From Aplectana chamaeleonis (taxonomy: Eukaryota; Nematoda; Chromadorea; Rhabditida; Cosmocercidae), in contig JAPDOI010000289.1 of assembly GCA_029168955.1 (NCBI GenBank), forward strand, positions 497,001-561,000: a stretch of DNA of 64,000 nt, in the 5' to 3' direction. The notes beneath the pieces were generated by a model. That model was not told where the DNA came from and did no database searches. It was given only the letters and a program-made list of their open reading frames with translations. A program made the position numbers and the translations under genes. Positions 9,703 through 20,107 of this stretch are shown piece by piece (position 1 is the stretch's first letter; every line of letters starts with the position of its first letter).

Positions 9703-11880
9703 TCATTCCGCATCTTCACCGAGGTGTGCCGTCCTAGTAGTCAGCCGTGTCCATTTTTCACGGTCTTCAGCCACAATTTGAACACATTCCATCCAGCTGT
9801 CACTATTCCATTTCCTGCGAAACGAAACATCGCGCCTGAACTGTCTTTCGATGCCGAGTGACTTTAAATCCTCTTTAACCACATCCGTCCAGAACTTTCG
9901 CCTACGCCCAGGTGGCCGTTTCCAGACAGGATTTGGAAGCATTTTTAAAGCGTGTTGTACGAGACGATCCGGCGTTCTTCTTAGTATGTGCCTGAGCATT
10001 CGAAGTCGACTTTCCATTGCTGCTTGAGATGGCGTTAGGAGATGCTGGCACCTCCCTCGTGTCAAGCGTTGATGTACTGCGTCGATTTCCTTGTAAAGGT
10101 CTTCGTTATGGCATACACGCGGCCAGAAATATCCAAGCAAACGCCTAAAAAGCTTCCTCTCCGTGCAATCCAACCTTTCCATCTGCGTTTTCGGTGCTGC
10201 CCACGTCTCCGATCCGTACATCATGATAGGGCGAATAGCGGATAGGTAGACGCGCAACTTGACTTCCTTCGCGATGGTGGTAGACCACAAACACTTGGTT
10301 AGAGAATTGAATGCACACGTAGCTTTCGCACATCGTTGTCGAATATCCGCTGCATAACTACCATCGTTCTTCAGCAAACAGCCCAAATAACAGAAATCGT
10401 CCACCAGTTCGATACGTTGTCCGTCCACACAAACTCCAGTTGAAGGCCTCTGAGAGACCCACATCTGCTTGCATTTGTCGGGACGAAGACGAAGTCCATA
10501 GGCTGCGGCATACTTCGAAACGAGGTTCACAATCCTTTGCAGTTTTGCGTTGTTTTCAGCGAATAACACAATGTCGTCGGCGTACTCCAGGTCGACAAGG
10601 GAGCGTCCTGATGGTGTTAGGATCACATCCGCAGGAAACTGTTCTGCAACTCTACGCATGATGTCATCAACGGCGAAGTTGAAAAGAAAAGGTCCTGCAA
10701 CGGCTCCTTGCCTTACTCCTGTTTTCACCTCGAAAGCTGACGTAAATCCGACAGGTGTACGAACTGCTGCTGTTGTTCCTTTGTTCATGTCCTCGATTAA
10801 CCGAACATACTTTTCCGGGACTCCATCTGCTCGCAGAGCATTGAGCAATCGATCACGATGAGGAGAGTCGAACGCGGCTTCAAAGTCCAAAAAAGCAAGC
10901 TGTAATGGCTTCGAAAACCGCTGCCACGATTCAATTACTCTTCTCACGACGAACACTTGGTCGATGGTCGATCTTCCAGGTCGAAAACCGGCTTGCTCAT
11001 CTCTGGTCGTTCCTTCACGATGTTTGATAAGTCGCTCGAGAATGATACGTTCTAAAACCTTGTACATGACACGAAGTAGAGAGATTCCTCTGTAGTTCTT
11101 AGGATCCGTGACGGATAGCTTCTTGTGAAGAGGTACGATGATCGCATGTCTCCACGAATCGGGTATCCTTTCGCTCATCCATATGGCACGGATGGTGTTG
11201 GTACTTTCACGAATCCCAGACGGAGGAAGAGCTTTCAGCATTTCAGCAGTGATGTTGTCATCTCCACCTGCCTTTCCATTCTTTATTTTCCGGACACAAT
11301 CCAAAACTTCAGACTCAGTCGGCGGTTCCTCACTGACATCGTAATGTGCTCTCTGAACATGCGGGAGCTCAGGTACTGATGGCGCTGGACGATTCAGTAG
11401 TGAACTGAAGTAATCCTTCCATATTGGCAGCGTCGCATCACCAACTGCAACTCCATTGGTAGTGTTCAGGACAGGAGAACATCTCTTCATCTTCCCGCTA
11501 TACTGTCGCAGCAACGTGTAGGCTTTTTTCGGATTCTTCTCCTCCCAAGCCTTCTCGAACTCCTTAGCTCTACACGTCCACTCTCGTTCGCGGTCACTTT
11601 GAAGCTGCCGACGCAACTTCCTCCTCAGACGCTTCTCCTCCACGAAGTTTCCTGCAGTTCGGAGAGCACATACTCCTGTTGTAGGTAGATGTTGTTTCTT
11701 CTGAGACGTAGGCGAACTTCTTCTTAGGCTGTACAACCGGGAGTGCCTCTTTCGAAGCGTCCTGGATGCACTTGACAAAGAATCCGCGTCGCAAAGTTTC
11801 TTCTTAGTCCGTACTCCGATGTGAATAGAAACGCGTTGTCGGAAATTCCTTCTGCACTCTTCATCTCTGAGACTTGTCAT
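9703..11880 (-). CDS. Reverse transcriptase of the RTE-type LINE
   Basis: The 725-residue open frame carries the RT fingers and palm in order: NGKAGGDDNITAEM at about 201, AGFRPGRSTIDQV at 297, motif A LDFEAAFD at 331, GVRQGA at 388, and the YADD catalytic box at 433-436. A C-terminal region with the GSETWA-type stretch of these elements follows. The enzyme would copy its own RNA into the genome by target-primed reverse transcription. The ATG at 11,880 lies inside the element: endonuclease-coding sequence precedes it in another frame, with a stop just upstream, so the natural polyprotein would have begun near 12.7 kb. The RT half is uninterrupted, yet the element as a whole looks dead. Confidence 0.85.
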   Translation of the reverse strand: MTSLRDEECRRNFRQRVSIHIGVRTKKKLCDADSLSSASRTLRKRHSRLYSLRRSSPTSQKKQHLPTTGVCALRTAGNFVEEKRLRRKLRRQLQSDREREWTCRAKEFEKAWEEKNPKKAYTLLRQYSGKMKRCSPVLNTTNGVAVGDATLPIWKDYFSSLLNRPAPSVPELPHVQRAHYDVSEEPPTESEVLDCVRKIKNGKAGGDDNITAEMLKALPPSGIRESTNTIRAIWMSERIPDSWRHAIIVPLHKKLSVTDPKNYRGISLLRVMYKVLERIILERLIKHREGTTRDEQAGFRPGRSTIDQVFVVRRVIESWQRFSKPLQLAFLDFEAAFDSPHRDRLLNALRADGVPEKYVRLIEDMNKGTTAAVRTPVGFTSAFEVKTGVRQGAVAGPFLFNFAVDDIMRRVAEQFPADVILTPSGRSLVDLEYADDIVLFAENNAKLQRIVNLVSKYAAAYGLRLRPDKCKQMWVSQRPSTGVCVDGQRIELVDDFCYLGCLLKNDGSYAADIRQRCAKATCAFNSLTKCLWSTTIAKEVKLRVYLSAIRPIMMYGSETWAAPKTQMERLDCTERKLFRRLLGYFWPRVCHNEDLYKEIDAVHQRLTRGRCQHLLTPSQAAMESRLRMLRHILRRTPDRLVQHALKMLPNPVWKRPPGRRRKFWTDVVKEDLKSLGIERQFRRDVSFRRKWNSDSWMECVQIVAEDREKWTRLTTRTAHLGEDAE

Positions 11881-12715
11881 GTCAATCCTCTGGAGAGGCT
11901 GAGCCCTCGCTTCCTCTTATGAATCCTCGCAGTGAAGTTCAGCAGAACAGGACGGTGATCCGAATCGAGATGCGACATCCCACACAGCTCTAGATCTTCA
12001 AATGTCCGATACTGGAATATTCCTCGTCAGGACATAGTCAAGCTGTAGTTTCAAAGTTGTCATCTTCCGCTTCCGCTGCTCTTCTGGAGATAGCCGGGTT
12101 GGTCCCTGCCACGTAAGCTGATGGCGGCGATGATTCCTCTTGAATGTCGATGCAATAATCAGACCACTGCGTTCACAAAAGTCGACAAGGCGGTAGCCAT
12201 TGTCCGATGTTTGCTCCACTGGGTAGAACCCTTTACCGAGTACTTCAGTTCCTGATCAAGTCCCATCTTCGCATTTGCGCCAATCCCCACGACAACAGCA
12301 TGTTGACAAGGTATCCTGGCCAGCAACGTATTGAGTTCCTCATAAAACGCATCCTTCGAATTGTCTTCGGCGGTTTCAGTGGGCGCATGAGCACTCACTA
12401 TCCACAGATTGAATCCTCTGTGATCCCGCAGTCATACGAATGCCTTCCGGCCCGACGTTGAGCCGAATCCCTTGACCATACCATTGAAATCCTTCCTTAC
12501 AGCTATTCCACAGCCTCCCACTCTCCTATCGTCAGCGTTACCGCAGTAGATGGTGTACTCTCCGACGCTGATGACGGGTCTATCCTTGAGGCGGGTTTCC
12601 TGCAAAGCAGCAAACGGTGCATGGAAATAGCTCAGAAGTCTGGATAGCGCAGTTTTTAGATATCACTCGACAGCGATCGACAGTTCAGGGTGGCGAAATT
12701 GTGGCTTGTGGCCAA
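11881..12715 (-). pseudogene. Endonuclease domain of the RTE-type LINE, frameshifted
   Basis: Pieces of an EEP/apurinic-type nuclease appear in several minus-strand frames: LNCRSLSS near 12,680, ALQET (holding the catalytic Glu) near 12,600, CGIAVRKDF near 12,500, VSAHAPTE near 12,390, NGYRLVDFC near 12,200, QLDYVLTRNIP near 12,010, and SDHRPVLL near 11,970. Frames change several times, and a final shift separates SDHRPVLL from the RT frame. The usual GDFNAK box reads GIGANAK near 12,290, so the motif is also altered. These are signs of decay. Confidence 0.7.
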
Positions 12716-13034
12716 AGACTCCATGACTCCTTAGGTACGGATCCTAAGGTGTTATGGACCAGAGGCCTTAGTGTGCCGGACGGCGACACCTTTATGCAAT
12801 GTGCGGGATACTTTCGCGATATAGTTGTGCACGCTATATCGCTCGAACGTTCCCTGTGTACACTCAAACGTCTGCTGGGTTCAGTAGAAGCAGGGGCACC
12901 AACGAGCAGGTACCAACAGACTTGTATACACACCCCCACATCAGCATAGAATAGAATATATCTTGTTTTTCTGGACTGCGCCAGAAAAATCAAGTTCGTG
13001 ACGTGGGTGATCAGTGTGGACAGCGGTCTCTTAA

Positions 13035-13385
13035 AGGCAGTGTTCACGATAAAATCCATGTCTGATTTGTTGGTGGAGATCGGCAGCTGCGGGGCCTAGC
13101 GCAACCCTAACGTTGAAAACACTGAGAAAAGTGAGCTAGGAACGGTCCCCTACGGCCCCAAAGTTGGACACTCGTCAGCTCGTCACACCCAAATGCACTT
13201 TCCACGCCCACCGACGTGAACAAATGAATGCTCGAGATTGTGAGATGAGTGATGGTTTCCGATTAATAGTCCCGTTCTTCCCTTCATTCTCAACTTCTCT
13301 CTTTACTCAGGTCAGCTCGCATACATCGGCTGCAAAGGACGGAAGTTACAAGCCTTGGACAACTCGCCCACCATGCTTCCCTAAT
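13035..13385. mobile_element. F1 MITE, truncated at right
   Basis: TTAA (13,031-13,034) is followed by AGGCAGTGTTCACGAT and a body that matches the inverse of 27,972 to about 27,620 (shared GGAGATCGGCAGCTGCGGGG). Homology stops near 13,385, where the full copies would continue for about 120 bp more. It adjoins the RTE 5' region. Confidence 0.7.
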
Positions 13386-13741
13386 CGTCCCATACCAAAA
13401 GTAAATAGACTTTCAAAATAGCAACAAGTTCAGCGGAGAAGAGATTTGTAGGGACAAATAGCTGCATGTAATACCATGTAGCTGTGCTTTCTCGTGAACT
13501 ATAGTGCCAACGTAACTGCATAGCACGTATTCGTGGTTTAGGCAGCCGATTCTTTGGCGTCCAGTGTGTGGATAATGCTACTGAAAATGAATTAAATCTA
13601 TGGGCCACGGGAAGATATTTTATTCAGTAGAGATTGTGTATGAATCAAGAAGACGCGGTCAATAATGACTTGGTGATTGCAGAAATGGCTTGGAAACAAA
13701 ATTATAGGCTTAGCAGGAGCGCCAAAGCTGAGACGAAGGCG

Positions 13742-13887
13742 CTATTGCGGTACGATTGCGGGGCTATTGCGGCAAGGTCGTGGCTGCCCGCAATCGTACC
13801 CCAATCGTACCGCAATAGTGCCTCTGCGGTGCCGGCCGGCGCCGCAGAGGCAAGATTGCGGCACGATTGCGGTACGATTGCGGGCAG
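13742..13887. repeat. GATTGCGGTAC hairpin cluster
   Basis: Three structures sit side by side: an imperfect hairpin of about 31-bp arms (13,742-13,818; CTATTGCGGTACGATTGCGG and its inverse), a 34-base near-perfect palindrome (13,819-13,852; TGCCTCTGCGG ... CCGCAGAGGCA), and further direct GATTGCGGYAC copies (13,853-13,887). The edge CAGTTCTCTCAGAG links it to the cluster at 6,866. Confidence 0.7.
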
Positions 13888-14474
13888 TTCTCTCAGAGGA
13901 CAGCGCCGTTCTTGGTCTCGTCGATTCTGTCGATACCGTACATGAATAGACACTCTCAAATTGGAGGTAATTCTATAGCCGTCGTACTTGTTCTGATTGT
14001 TTCGATTGTTCTGTTTTACTAGGGTAGCAGATAATAGAAATGTATGATGGTTTCTCCTATTGCTGGCAACAAGTGATAGTTACGGCTAAGGTCGGCCGTA
14101 ATCCTTAGCTACCGCGTTGCCGCCGCCATATCTTATCGCTGACGTATTTTTTGAACCGGTTGAAATGAACGGATCCATCAGGAAATTGAGCCGTCAATTG
14201 TTCTGATAAAGTTTCCTACCCGACCGCAGATTCGGTCTAAGAATTTCGCCTTGGGGGACCCAGAGTATGGAGATTCTCCTATTCACCTCACGAACAATAT
14301 TTTTCTGATGTGCTTTACAAGAAAAACGGTTGGGACTGAGATGTCCCCTTCTCTTGGGCCTATTCAACCTTCAAAACTATCAGATCTCTTTATTCTCTAA
14401 GAAACTTTTTCTGGGCGCTGGTCTGATAAGAGATCCTGAAGCAAAGTGTGAAAATGAGCCTCAACCATTTTTGT

Positions 14475-14949
14475 TTGCTCGTTCTTCTGGGTAAACTCAC
14501 TTCAGTAGCGGGGCTGCTTTATGCAATACATACACACAACTGATGCGGGCGAGCCACTTGCCGAAACCACTCCTCGATGCATTTGAAGACTATAGCCTGG
14601 GGAATAGCATCACTTGGCAATTCAGGTATCAACGAGAGCGCGCGTGCCGCTGCTATCATCCATTTGGACACTTCCTTCGCTCCTTCACAGATTTATAAAT
14701 AGCCGTCTCTCGCCTAGGAACCGGGAGTCCTGTGTGGCACTACTCCTCACTCAGATAACTGTTGTCCATGGACAGGATCTTTCTGGGGAAGAGCAACAAA
14801 AGTGAACTAGAATAGAAGTTTCAAGGCGAAGGGAGAAGAAAGATCAGGCCGTAAAAGTTTTTTTTTATAGTTCGTTACCGACGGTTGTTGGTTATGATGG
14901 TCCAGCATCAGTGTTCGACTTTGCGGGACCATCAACTGCTCGATCAGAG
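14475..14949 (+). other. Exon-like stretches, possible secreted-protein gene (weak)
   Basis: Three pieces have splice-like edges. ATG at 14,475 opens MSLNHFCLLVLL, a signal-peptide-like start, and runs into GTAAAC at about 14,512. At 14,733-14,803 an open frame reads VALLLTQITVVHGQ with a possible CACTCAG acceptor inside it. At 14,870-14,949 a frame reads VGYDGPASVFDFAGP between TTTTATAG and GAG|GTGAGT. Reading phases do not join cleanly, so this may be chance. RNA evidence would be needed before calling a gene. Confidence 0.2.
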
Positions 14950-15712
14950 GTGAGTCCTGCAATCTTTATTCAATTAGTAGGAAGACGAACTGCCGAGCAG
15001 TTGTTTTCTTATTTTGTTGGCTGTATTGAAATAGACGCTAAATGCGAGATTGAGGTATTCCACAAGAACTTCTCGTCTACCATAGGGCTTGCCTTTCTGG
15101 TCTCGTAGTATCGTTGTTTCCGTCAATGTGATACAAGCTGTCGATGTTGCGTTATGTACACTACCGCGCATTTTTTTTGCAAAACTCGTGTTTCCTGTAC
15201 TTTTTTTTGCAAGAAGCTCCGCATTGCTAAAACTCTTTTCAGTGTATCACGATCTGAAGGTTTAGATCATTCTTCATCGTTCCCCACCTTGCGAAAGTTA
15301 AGGCCTCTGACGGGAACGAACTTGTGAAACCTAACTCACATAAAATTTCATCTGAGTGTACGAATTTACAGAGCCCGTCGGAGTGAATTGCGCAATTATC
15401 ATTATTAGGTATCTTAACTAACAGTATTGCTCTCAATATCCCCGCGATGGAAGCCCATATTCATTTATTTATTTAATTTATTTATTCGTATTGGTTCTCG
15501 GTCAAAGCTCCGATCCCCCCCCCAACCGACCATTGAAGGGTGCGACCCCCTCCCTGTAACACATCTCAACTAGCGCCGTAGCTCAGATATTCGCGGCTTA
15601 GTAAAGCAGCACGAGGGGATTACTAGCGCAGTTACTCTTCAAGGTGTAAGCCCCTTTCGTTCCCCCCAACTGCTGCCCAGGGCAGCACATTGTGTCCTCT
15701 TGCTCCTCTCAC
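14950..15712. other. No gene recognised
   Basis: Low-complexity TTTATT sequence lies at about 15,455-15,492. Nothing else could be identified. Confidence 0.35.
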
Positions 15713-15812
15713 TGCCCCAACTGCTGCTCGTATAGTGGCCCCACGTGCTGCTACAGTCGCCCCAACTGCTTCAATCGTCTCCCCAATTGCTACCCGTCAC
15801 GGCCTCAAATGC
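15713..15812 (+). repeat. CCCCAACTGCT minisatellite
   Basis: About five diverged units of 20-24 bases, each starting with a GCCCCAACTGCT-like word. Translated on the plus strand it gives repeating Pro-Asn/Thr-Cys, which is repeat-driven rather than evidence for a protein. Confidence 0.55.
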
Positions 15813-17289
15813 TGCTCTTCATTTATGATCTTTCCTATCTTTCTCATAACCCTTCTCCCGTAGGGGATATGTCGAGATTAGCAGCAGCGCTGGGTCGACC
15901 TATCAAAAATAGAGACCTCATTGAGGGTCATTCACATCTACAACGGCTGATTCATTCTTGCTTATATCTATTCATCTTCGCCACAGTTGAAGGAAATGAT
16001 GGTGGAACTGCGGGCTGTCTCATGCCCACCCTAGGCGGTCTCGTATCTGGCACGAGTTTGCGAGGGTCGTTCAACGCAGGCCTCGGTCAGTAGTGAATGT
16101 GAGTCTCCAAAAACATTTCTTGACACAGAATTTCTCTATACCTCGAACAAGAATTGATTTTCACTCGTTTTCGTGGCTGTAGAGATGTGAATTAGGCGTG
16201 ATAATCTGTTTCTCTCGTTTCGAAAGACGAATTATGACTTTCTTTGTACAAAAAGTTATATCCACATATTCCAAGAATGAAGTTCTCCTCAAAATATTTT
16301 TGAGTCGGTGAAATTCACACTGTTTAGAGAAACTTCCATGGTTAAACGGAATTCGAATATCAGAGTATTCATCATTTATTGATCTCCCTGTAAACTGTGA
16401 TTTCTTTTCTTCCAAGAAACAACGATTTTAGAATTTCTTGAAAAAATTTTTCTTCTCTCTAAATTATTGTCGTGAACATTTTTCGGAAGGGTTCAAGTTA
16501 TTAATTTCATTGGAAAGTTGTTTTTGAGAACTGTCGGCTTTGAATTCTGTGAGCATTGTGCTTTTCGTGAAGAAAAGGTAAGCTCTGGTACAGCCGTAGT
16601 GACCTGTTAATTTCGATTATCACCAGCAGCGGAGCGGTGGGCCTCGGTGAAATATAACTAGTGATAAGGAGGTTTCGACGAAAAAGCCACCGCTCTGCGC
16701 TGTGATAACCGAAAACATGAGTTCACTTGGAATGAAACAGAGTCTATGTATTCCCCATTTCGCTAATTTTTGGCAAACCAGCTCAGCTTTTGAAAAATAC
16801 AAGTCTTCGTTCAAAACTAAAACAATTGGTTTTTCGATAGAAAATGCGAGAAAAGTTTGTGTTCATGGAAACGCATTTCAGAGTGAGAAGGTAATTTTAT
16901 AAAAGTTCCGACTTACACCTTCCAGATTTAAAAAAAGGCAAAATGTTGCAAATCTGGAAGAACACGCTAAATAGATCATTTTAGAAGAGTCGAACACCTC
17001 TCGAATATTTGGCCGGTTTCACACAACCACCAACCGATGAGAATGGCAACTCAACCCTTTTTCCAGAATAATTCATCAGTTTTTAGCCGAGCTGAACCGT
17101 TCAAATTGCTCGCAAGGAACTACTTTTCCCGAGGGGAGGGTGCCATTTTAGATTGGCATTTTCTTCCGATTGAAAGTGCGTTTGATTTGTAATCAGTAAA
17201 ATACCAAAAGATTTTTTTTCGAAGACTCGATGCAACGAAAATGTGAATCTTGCATGAAAGTACCACTTTTGAAGAGGTCGCGCACTGAT
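15813..17289. other. No gene recognised
   Basis: AT-rich sequence with only short open frames. A short inverted repeat (CAGCGGAGCGGTGG with CCACCGCTCTGCGCTG) brackets about 16,626-16,703, perhaps a small hairpin element. Confidence 0.35.
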
Positions 17290-17575
17290 AAAAGTGAGCT
17301 CTCCGCGCAATGGGTTGGCCGCCACCGCACGTTTAGCCAGCGATAGAGTCATAGAAGGGCGACCAGTTGGAGATGAAGTGGAAGTATTGCAAAATGGCTT
17401 CGAGCAGTTGGAAGTTAGTAGCTTCAGGTCGCGGCGATTTGGCGATTGGATGGCAGCGTGTCTTGGTCGACGGCGAGCGGGCGGCGCTTGGTTATTAACT
17501 CGAAGACAAACTGAAGACAAACTGGCAATAAATCGACAAACTTTTGCTGTAGATTCACGGGTAGCAATCGTTTGA
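17290..17575. other. GC-rich island open on both strands
   Basis: This 285-bp island is noticeably richer in GC than its surroundings and open on both strands, for example NGLAATARLASDR on plus and TLSLAKRAVAANPLRG on minus. I recognise no family. It may be a captured exon or a repeat; the sequence alone does not decide. Confidence 0.25.
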
Positions 17576-17639
17576 CTTCAACTAACTATAGTGTTTTTTG
17601 CGAGCTACAGATATTGGTACAGTCGACCTGATAACAGGA

Positions 17640-18127
17640 CTGTCGAAAAAGTGTACGGGGAGAAGGTATGCAGACACCATTCAGATGCACTCACTGATCC
17701 GGAAATTGAAAACGCGCAATGTCGGAAAAAACCGCGACGAACGAGCACAAAAAGACCTGCGCGGCCCTGAACCTGAGTGTTCCGCTCACGCCACGCCCAC
17801 TCCTTTCAACCGGTACCTATCCTAAGCTATTGAAAACCTGGCCTTAGGGGTAACAACATACATCCAGGAGGTTACAATCCACTCCGCTCAACAAAACTTA
17901 CCCCATTTGATAATCGGGTACCTTCTTATAGTCGGATTTTTAGTCAGACACTTTTATCGGTAGCCGTTGAGGAAGTGGGCGTGGCGTGACCGGACATTCA
18001 AGTTTAGGGCCGTATAGGGCTATTTTGTGATCGCTTTTAGCCGTTTTTTCAGCATTATTGATGCAGCGAACCCGGTTCTTCCGATGTACGTTGGAGATTC
18101 GAACCGTTTTGATCGTGGACACTGCCT
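17640..18127. mobile_element. Inverted-repeat element with F1-type right end
   Basis: The right end reads ATCGTGGACACTGCCT followed by TCAA, an F1 terminus. Inside, about 17,760-17,815 and 17,955-18,010 are inverted copies of each other (TCACGCCACGCCCACT with flanking homology), forming a stem. No matching left terminus was found, so the left boundary is arbitrary. Confidence 0.4.
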
Positions 18128-18219
18128 TCAAGGTATTCCGTGTGATATGGCTGACGATTGATTGGTTGTGTTAACTCTATACAACTTGGCAGGAAGTGGG
18201 CATGTTCGTGTTTTCGAAG

Positions 18220-18818
18220 GGAAGAACTCTCCATGTTGATTATGAACATGGTCGCAGTTACCTAAGGGATCGCTTTGAGCAGTGTTACCACACTGTGCCG
18301 GCCACGACACAGAGCAGCAGCTGGGGCGACGAATGCAGGAGGAAGGCAGCACGTGCTTCTCGAGCAGCAGCTCGTCCCCTTGTGCTGCTCTCGCTATTCG
18401 AGTAGAAGTGAGAGTTAGTTGTGCTGCATGACAGCCCGCGATCGTCTGAGATGGAGACCGTTTGATTGCTCCAACTATATACTTCTTGTTTGGGGAAAAA
18501 GATAAAAGGTGAATTAACATATAGCTATCCAGATGTTTGTATGTGTAAGTTTGTAACAAAGAGCTCTTCATGCTGATTGTAGATATGCTCGTAGCTGTCC
18601 AAATGGACCACTCTGAGCGATGTTACCACACTACGATTGCCACAAAAAAGAGCAGCAGCTGAGGCGTCAAATGGAGGAAGAGGGCAGCACGTGTTGCTAA
18701 GAGCGGCACAGAGCCAGCACGTGCTGCTCGAGCAGCAGCTCTTCTCCTAGTGCTGCCCTCGCTATCCTCGCCGAGATGAAAGTCTATTGTGCTCCATTAC
18801 GACCCCGCGATCCTCTGA
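18220..18818. repeat. Two diverged ~250-bp direct repeats rich in CAGCAC/GTGCTG
   Basis: Bases about 18,220-18,450 and 18,562-18,818 align in order: TGTTACCACACT, AGAGCAGCAGCTG, GGCAGCACGTG, and CTCGCTAT, ending near CCGCGATC. Each holds palindromes such as GAGCAGCAGCTC and, in the second, AGCACGTGCTGCTCGAGCAG. A 147-codon minus-strand frame across it is a by-product of the repeat. Confidence 0.6.
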
Positions 18819-19389
18819 AAGCCTATGCAGGGCTAACGTTCAGTGCCTGTGCCTGTGAGACGCATACCCATGCATATGCCTGAAACGGATAAATTTATCA
18901 TCATTTCCTTTCCATGTGTACCTATGCAACGAGGCAATTATACCTAGGGAACGTCATATCTCTGCCGATGAGTAGCTTTCCATATATAGTCTACAGCAAT
19001 GGAAGTAGGACCTGGTGAGGTTGCGGACTCTTCCTAACTTACTGTAGTCTGATTGTGTTATCATTCCTTTTTTGTCGTGCGTTACCAGAGGCGTCTATAG
19101 CTCTTGTTTCGTTACGGCAAACACATATTCTGATTATTCGTTAAATCCTCAATCACTGACTTGGCAGATTAGTTGATTCATTGCCCAGCATTGTATCTAG
19201 CCGTTTTTCGAGTCGTTGCGGATCATTCTGAGAAGTTGTTTCAAGCATATTGCTCGCATTTTCAGCATCATTTTGATTCCTGGGATGACGGTCGTCCCAT
19301 TCGGCTACAGTTTCGTCAATGCTGAAAACCTTTATTTCATTCTTGAGTTTGTGACAGGAACACTCATCCCATCCTGTGTATTACCAGTG
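18819..19389. other. No gene recognised
   Basis: The stretch contains no recognisable family. The first part is alternating purine-pyrimidine (CCTGTGCCTGTGAGACGCATACCCATGCATATGCC). The right part may be decayed sequence of the retroelement next to it. Confidence 0.3.
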
Positions 19390-19654
19390 ATTATACAATC
19401 AAGGGAAGAACTCCGACGAAGACCACAGAATTTTGCCCTCATTGGTTTCAATTCGATTGATTGTAGCCAATTTTGTTCCTCCTGGTTTCAGATATACGCG
19501 ACAAGCTACAGTAACTCGATTTGGCTCCGCCCCCTTCTTTATTGCGGGTGGTGCAAGCGTCGAAGCATGTGGAGTCGAATGAGTCACGGAGCTCGTCTGA
19601 GGTGGTAGAGGCAGTTCTTACCCTTCCGATTTTCGGCAGAGTAACCTAGAAGGC

Positions 19655-19969
19655 TCAAAGTCCCAGCACAACCATGCCTCTACCATCTTTCATCACAAGC
19701 ACTGGGATACGGGTTTTTCGTCCTTTTTCTAGCCTAACTGACAACCGTATAGCACCCTTGAAGGACATAGGATTTCCAGAAGAATCGTATACAGTTGTAT
19801 CGGCGCCTCCGGGGATCTCCTCAACATCTTCATGGAGATTGTAACCCGCATTTCTTACTTGCAAAAGTATTTCAAGTGGTAAAATGCTCACCTGCGAACC
19901 CGTGTCTAACAAGCAGTGCTTGGTTAGTCCCAGAAAACTGATTTGGCAAATTGTTTGTTTACCTATCAA
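19655..19969 (-). pseudogene. Retropepsin-like aspartic protease relic
   Basis: The reading frame carries LLDTGSQVSILP, the catalytic Asp-Thr-Gly-Ser box with following strand, about 20 residues into the piece. A VLVMKDGRGMVVLGL flap-to-C-terminal region follows, with the Gly-rich stretch expected near the end of retropepsins. It lies directly downstream of the gag knuckle. The frame ends after VLGL where the linker to RT should continue. I infer no present function. Confidence 0.65.
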
Positions 19970-20107
19970 CTCACTTCGCGAAGTATCACGAGATTCTGTA
20001 GCTCCACATACCGACTTCTCCAGAGACGTTATGAAGCTTCGAGCTTCAATGCATTTGTTTTGGTCGTTAGAGTCATTTTTCTTTCGAATTTGCTTTTGAA
20101 AAACCCT

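Larger units (their letters stand above)
9660..12800 (-). mobile_element. RTE-type LINE
   Basis: A minus-strand non-LTR element with an apurinic-type endonuclease followed by a reverse transcriptase, the domain order of RTE/Jockey-type LINEs. The 3' end on the minus strand reads CCGCGTCAGGCGAAAGCC and then short TAAGTCAAGTAAGTCA repeats at about 9,665-9,682, the kind of microsatellite tail typical of RTE. The 5' limit near 12.7-12.8 kb is approximate, set where endonuclease homology ends. No target duplication could be identified. Confidence 0.75.

Noticed and set aside
17294..17575. 93-codon plus-strand frame in a GC island
   Set aside because: Equally open on the minus strand; no family recognised.
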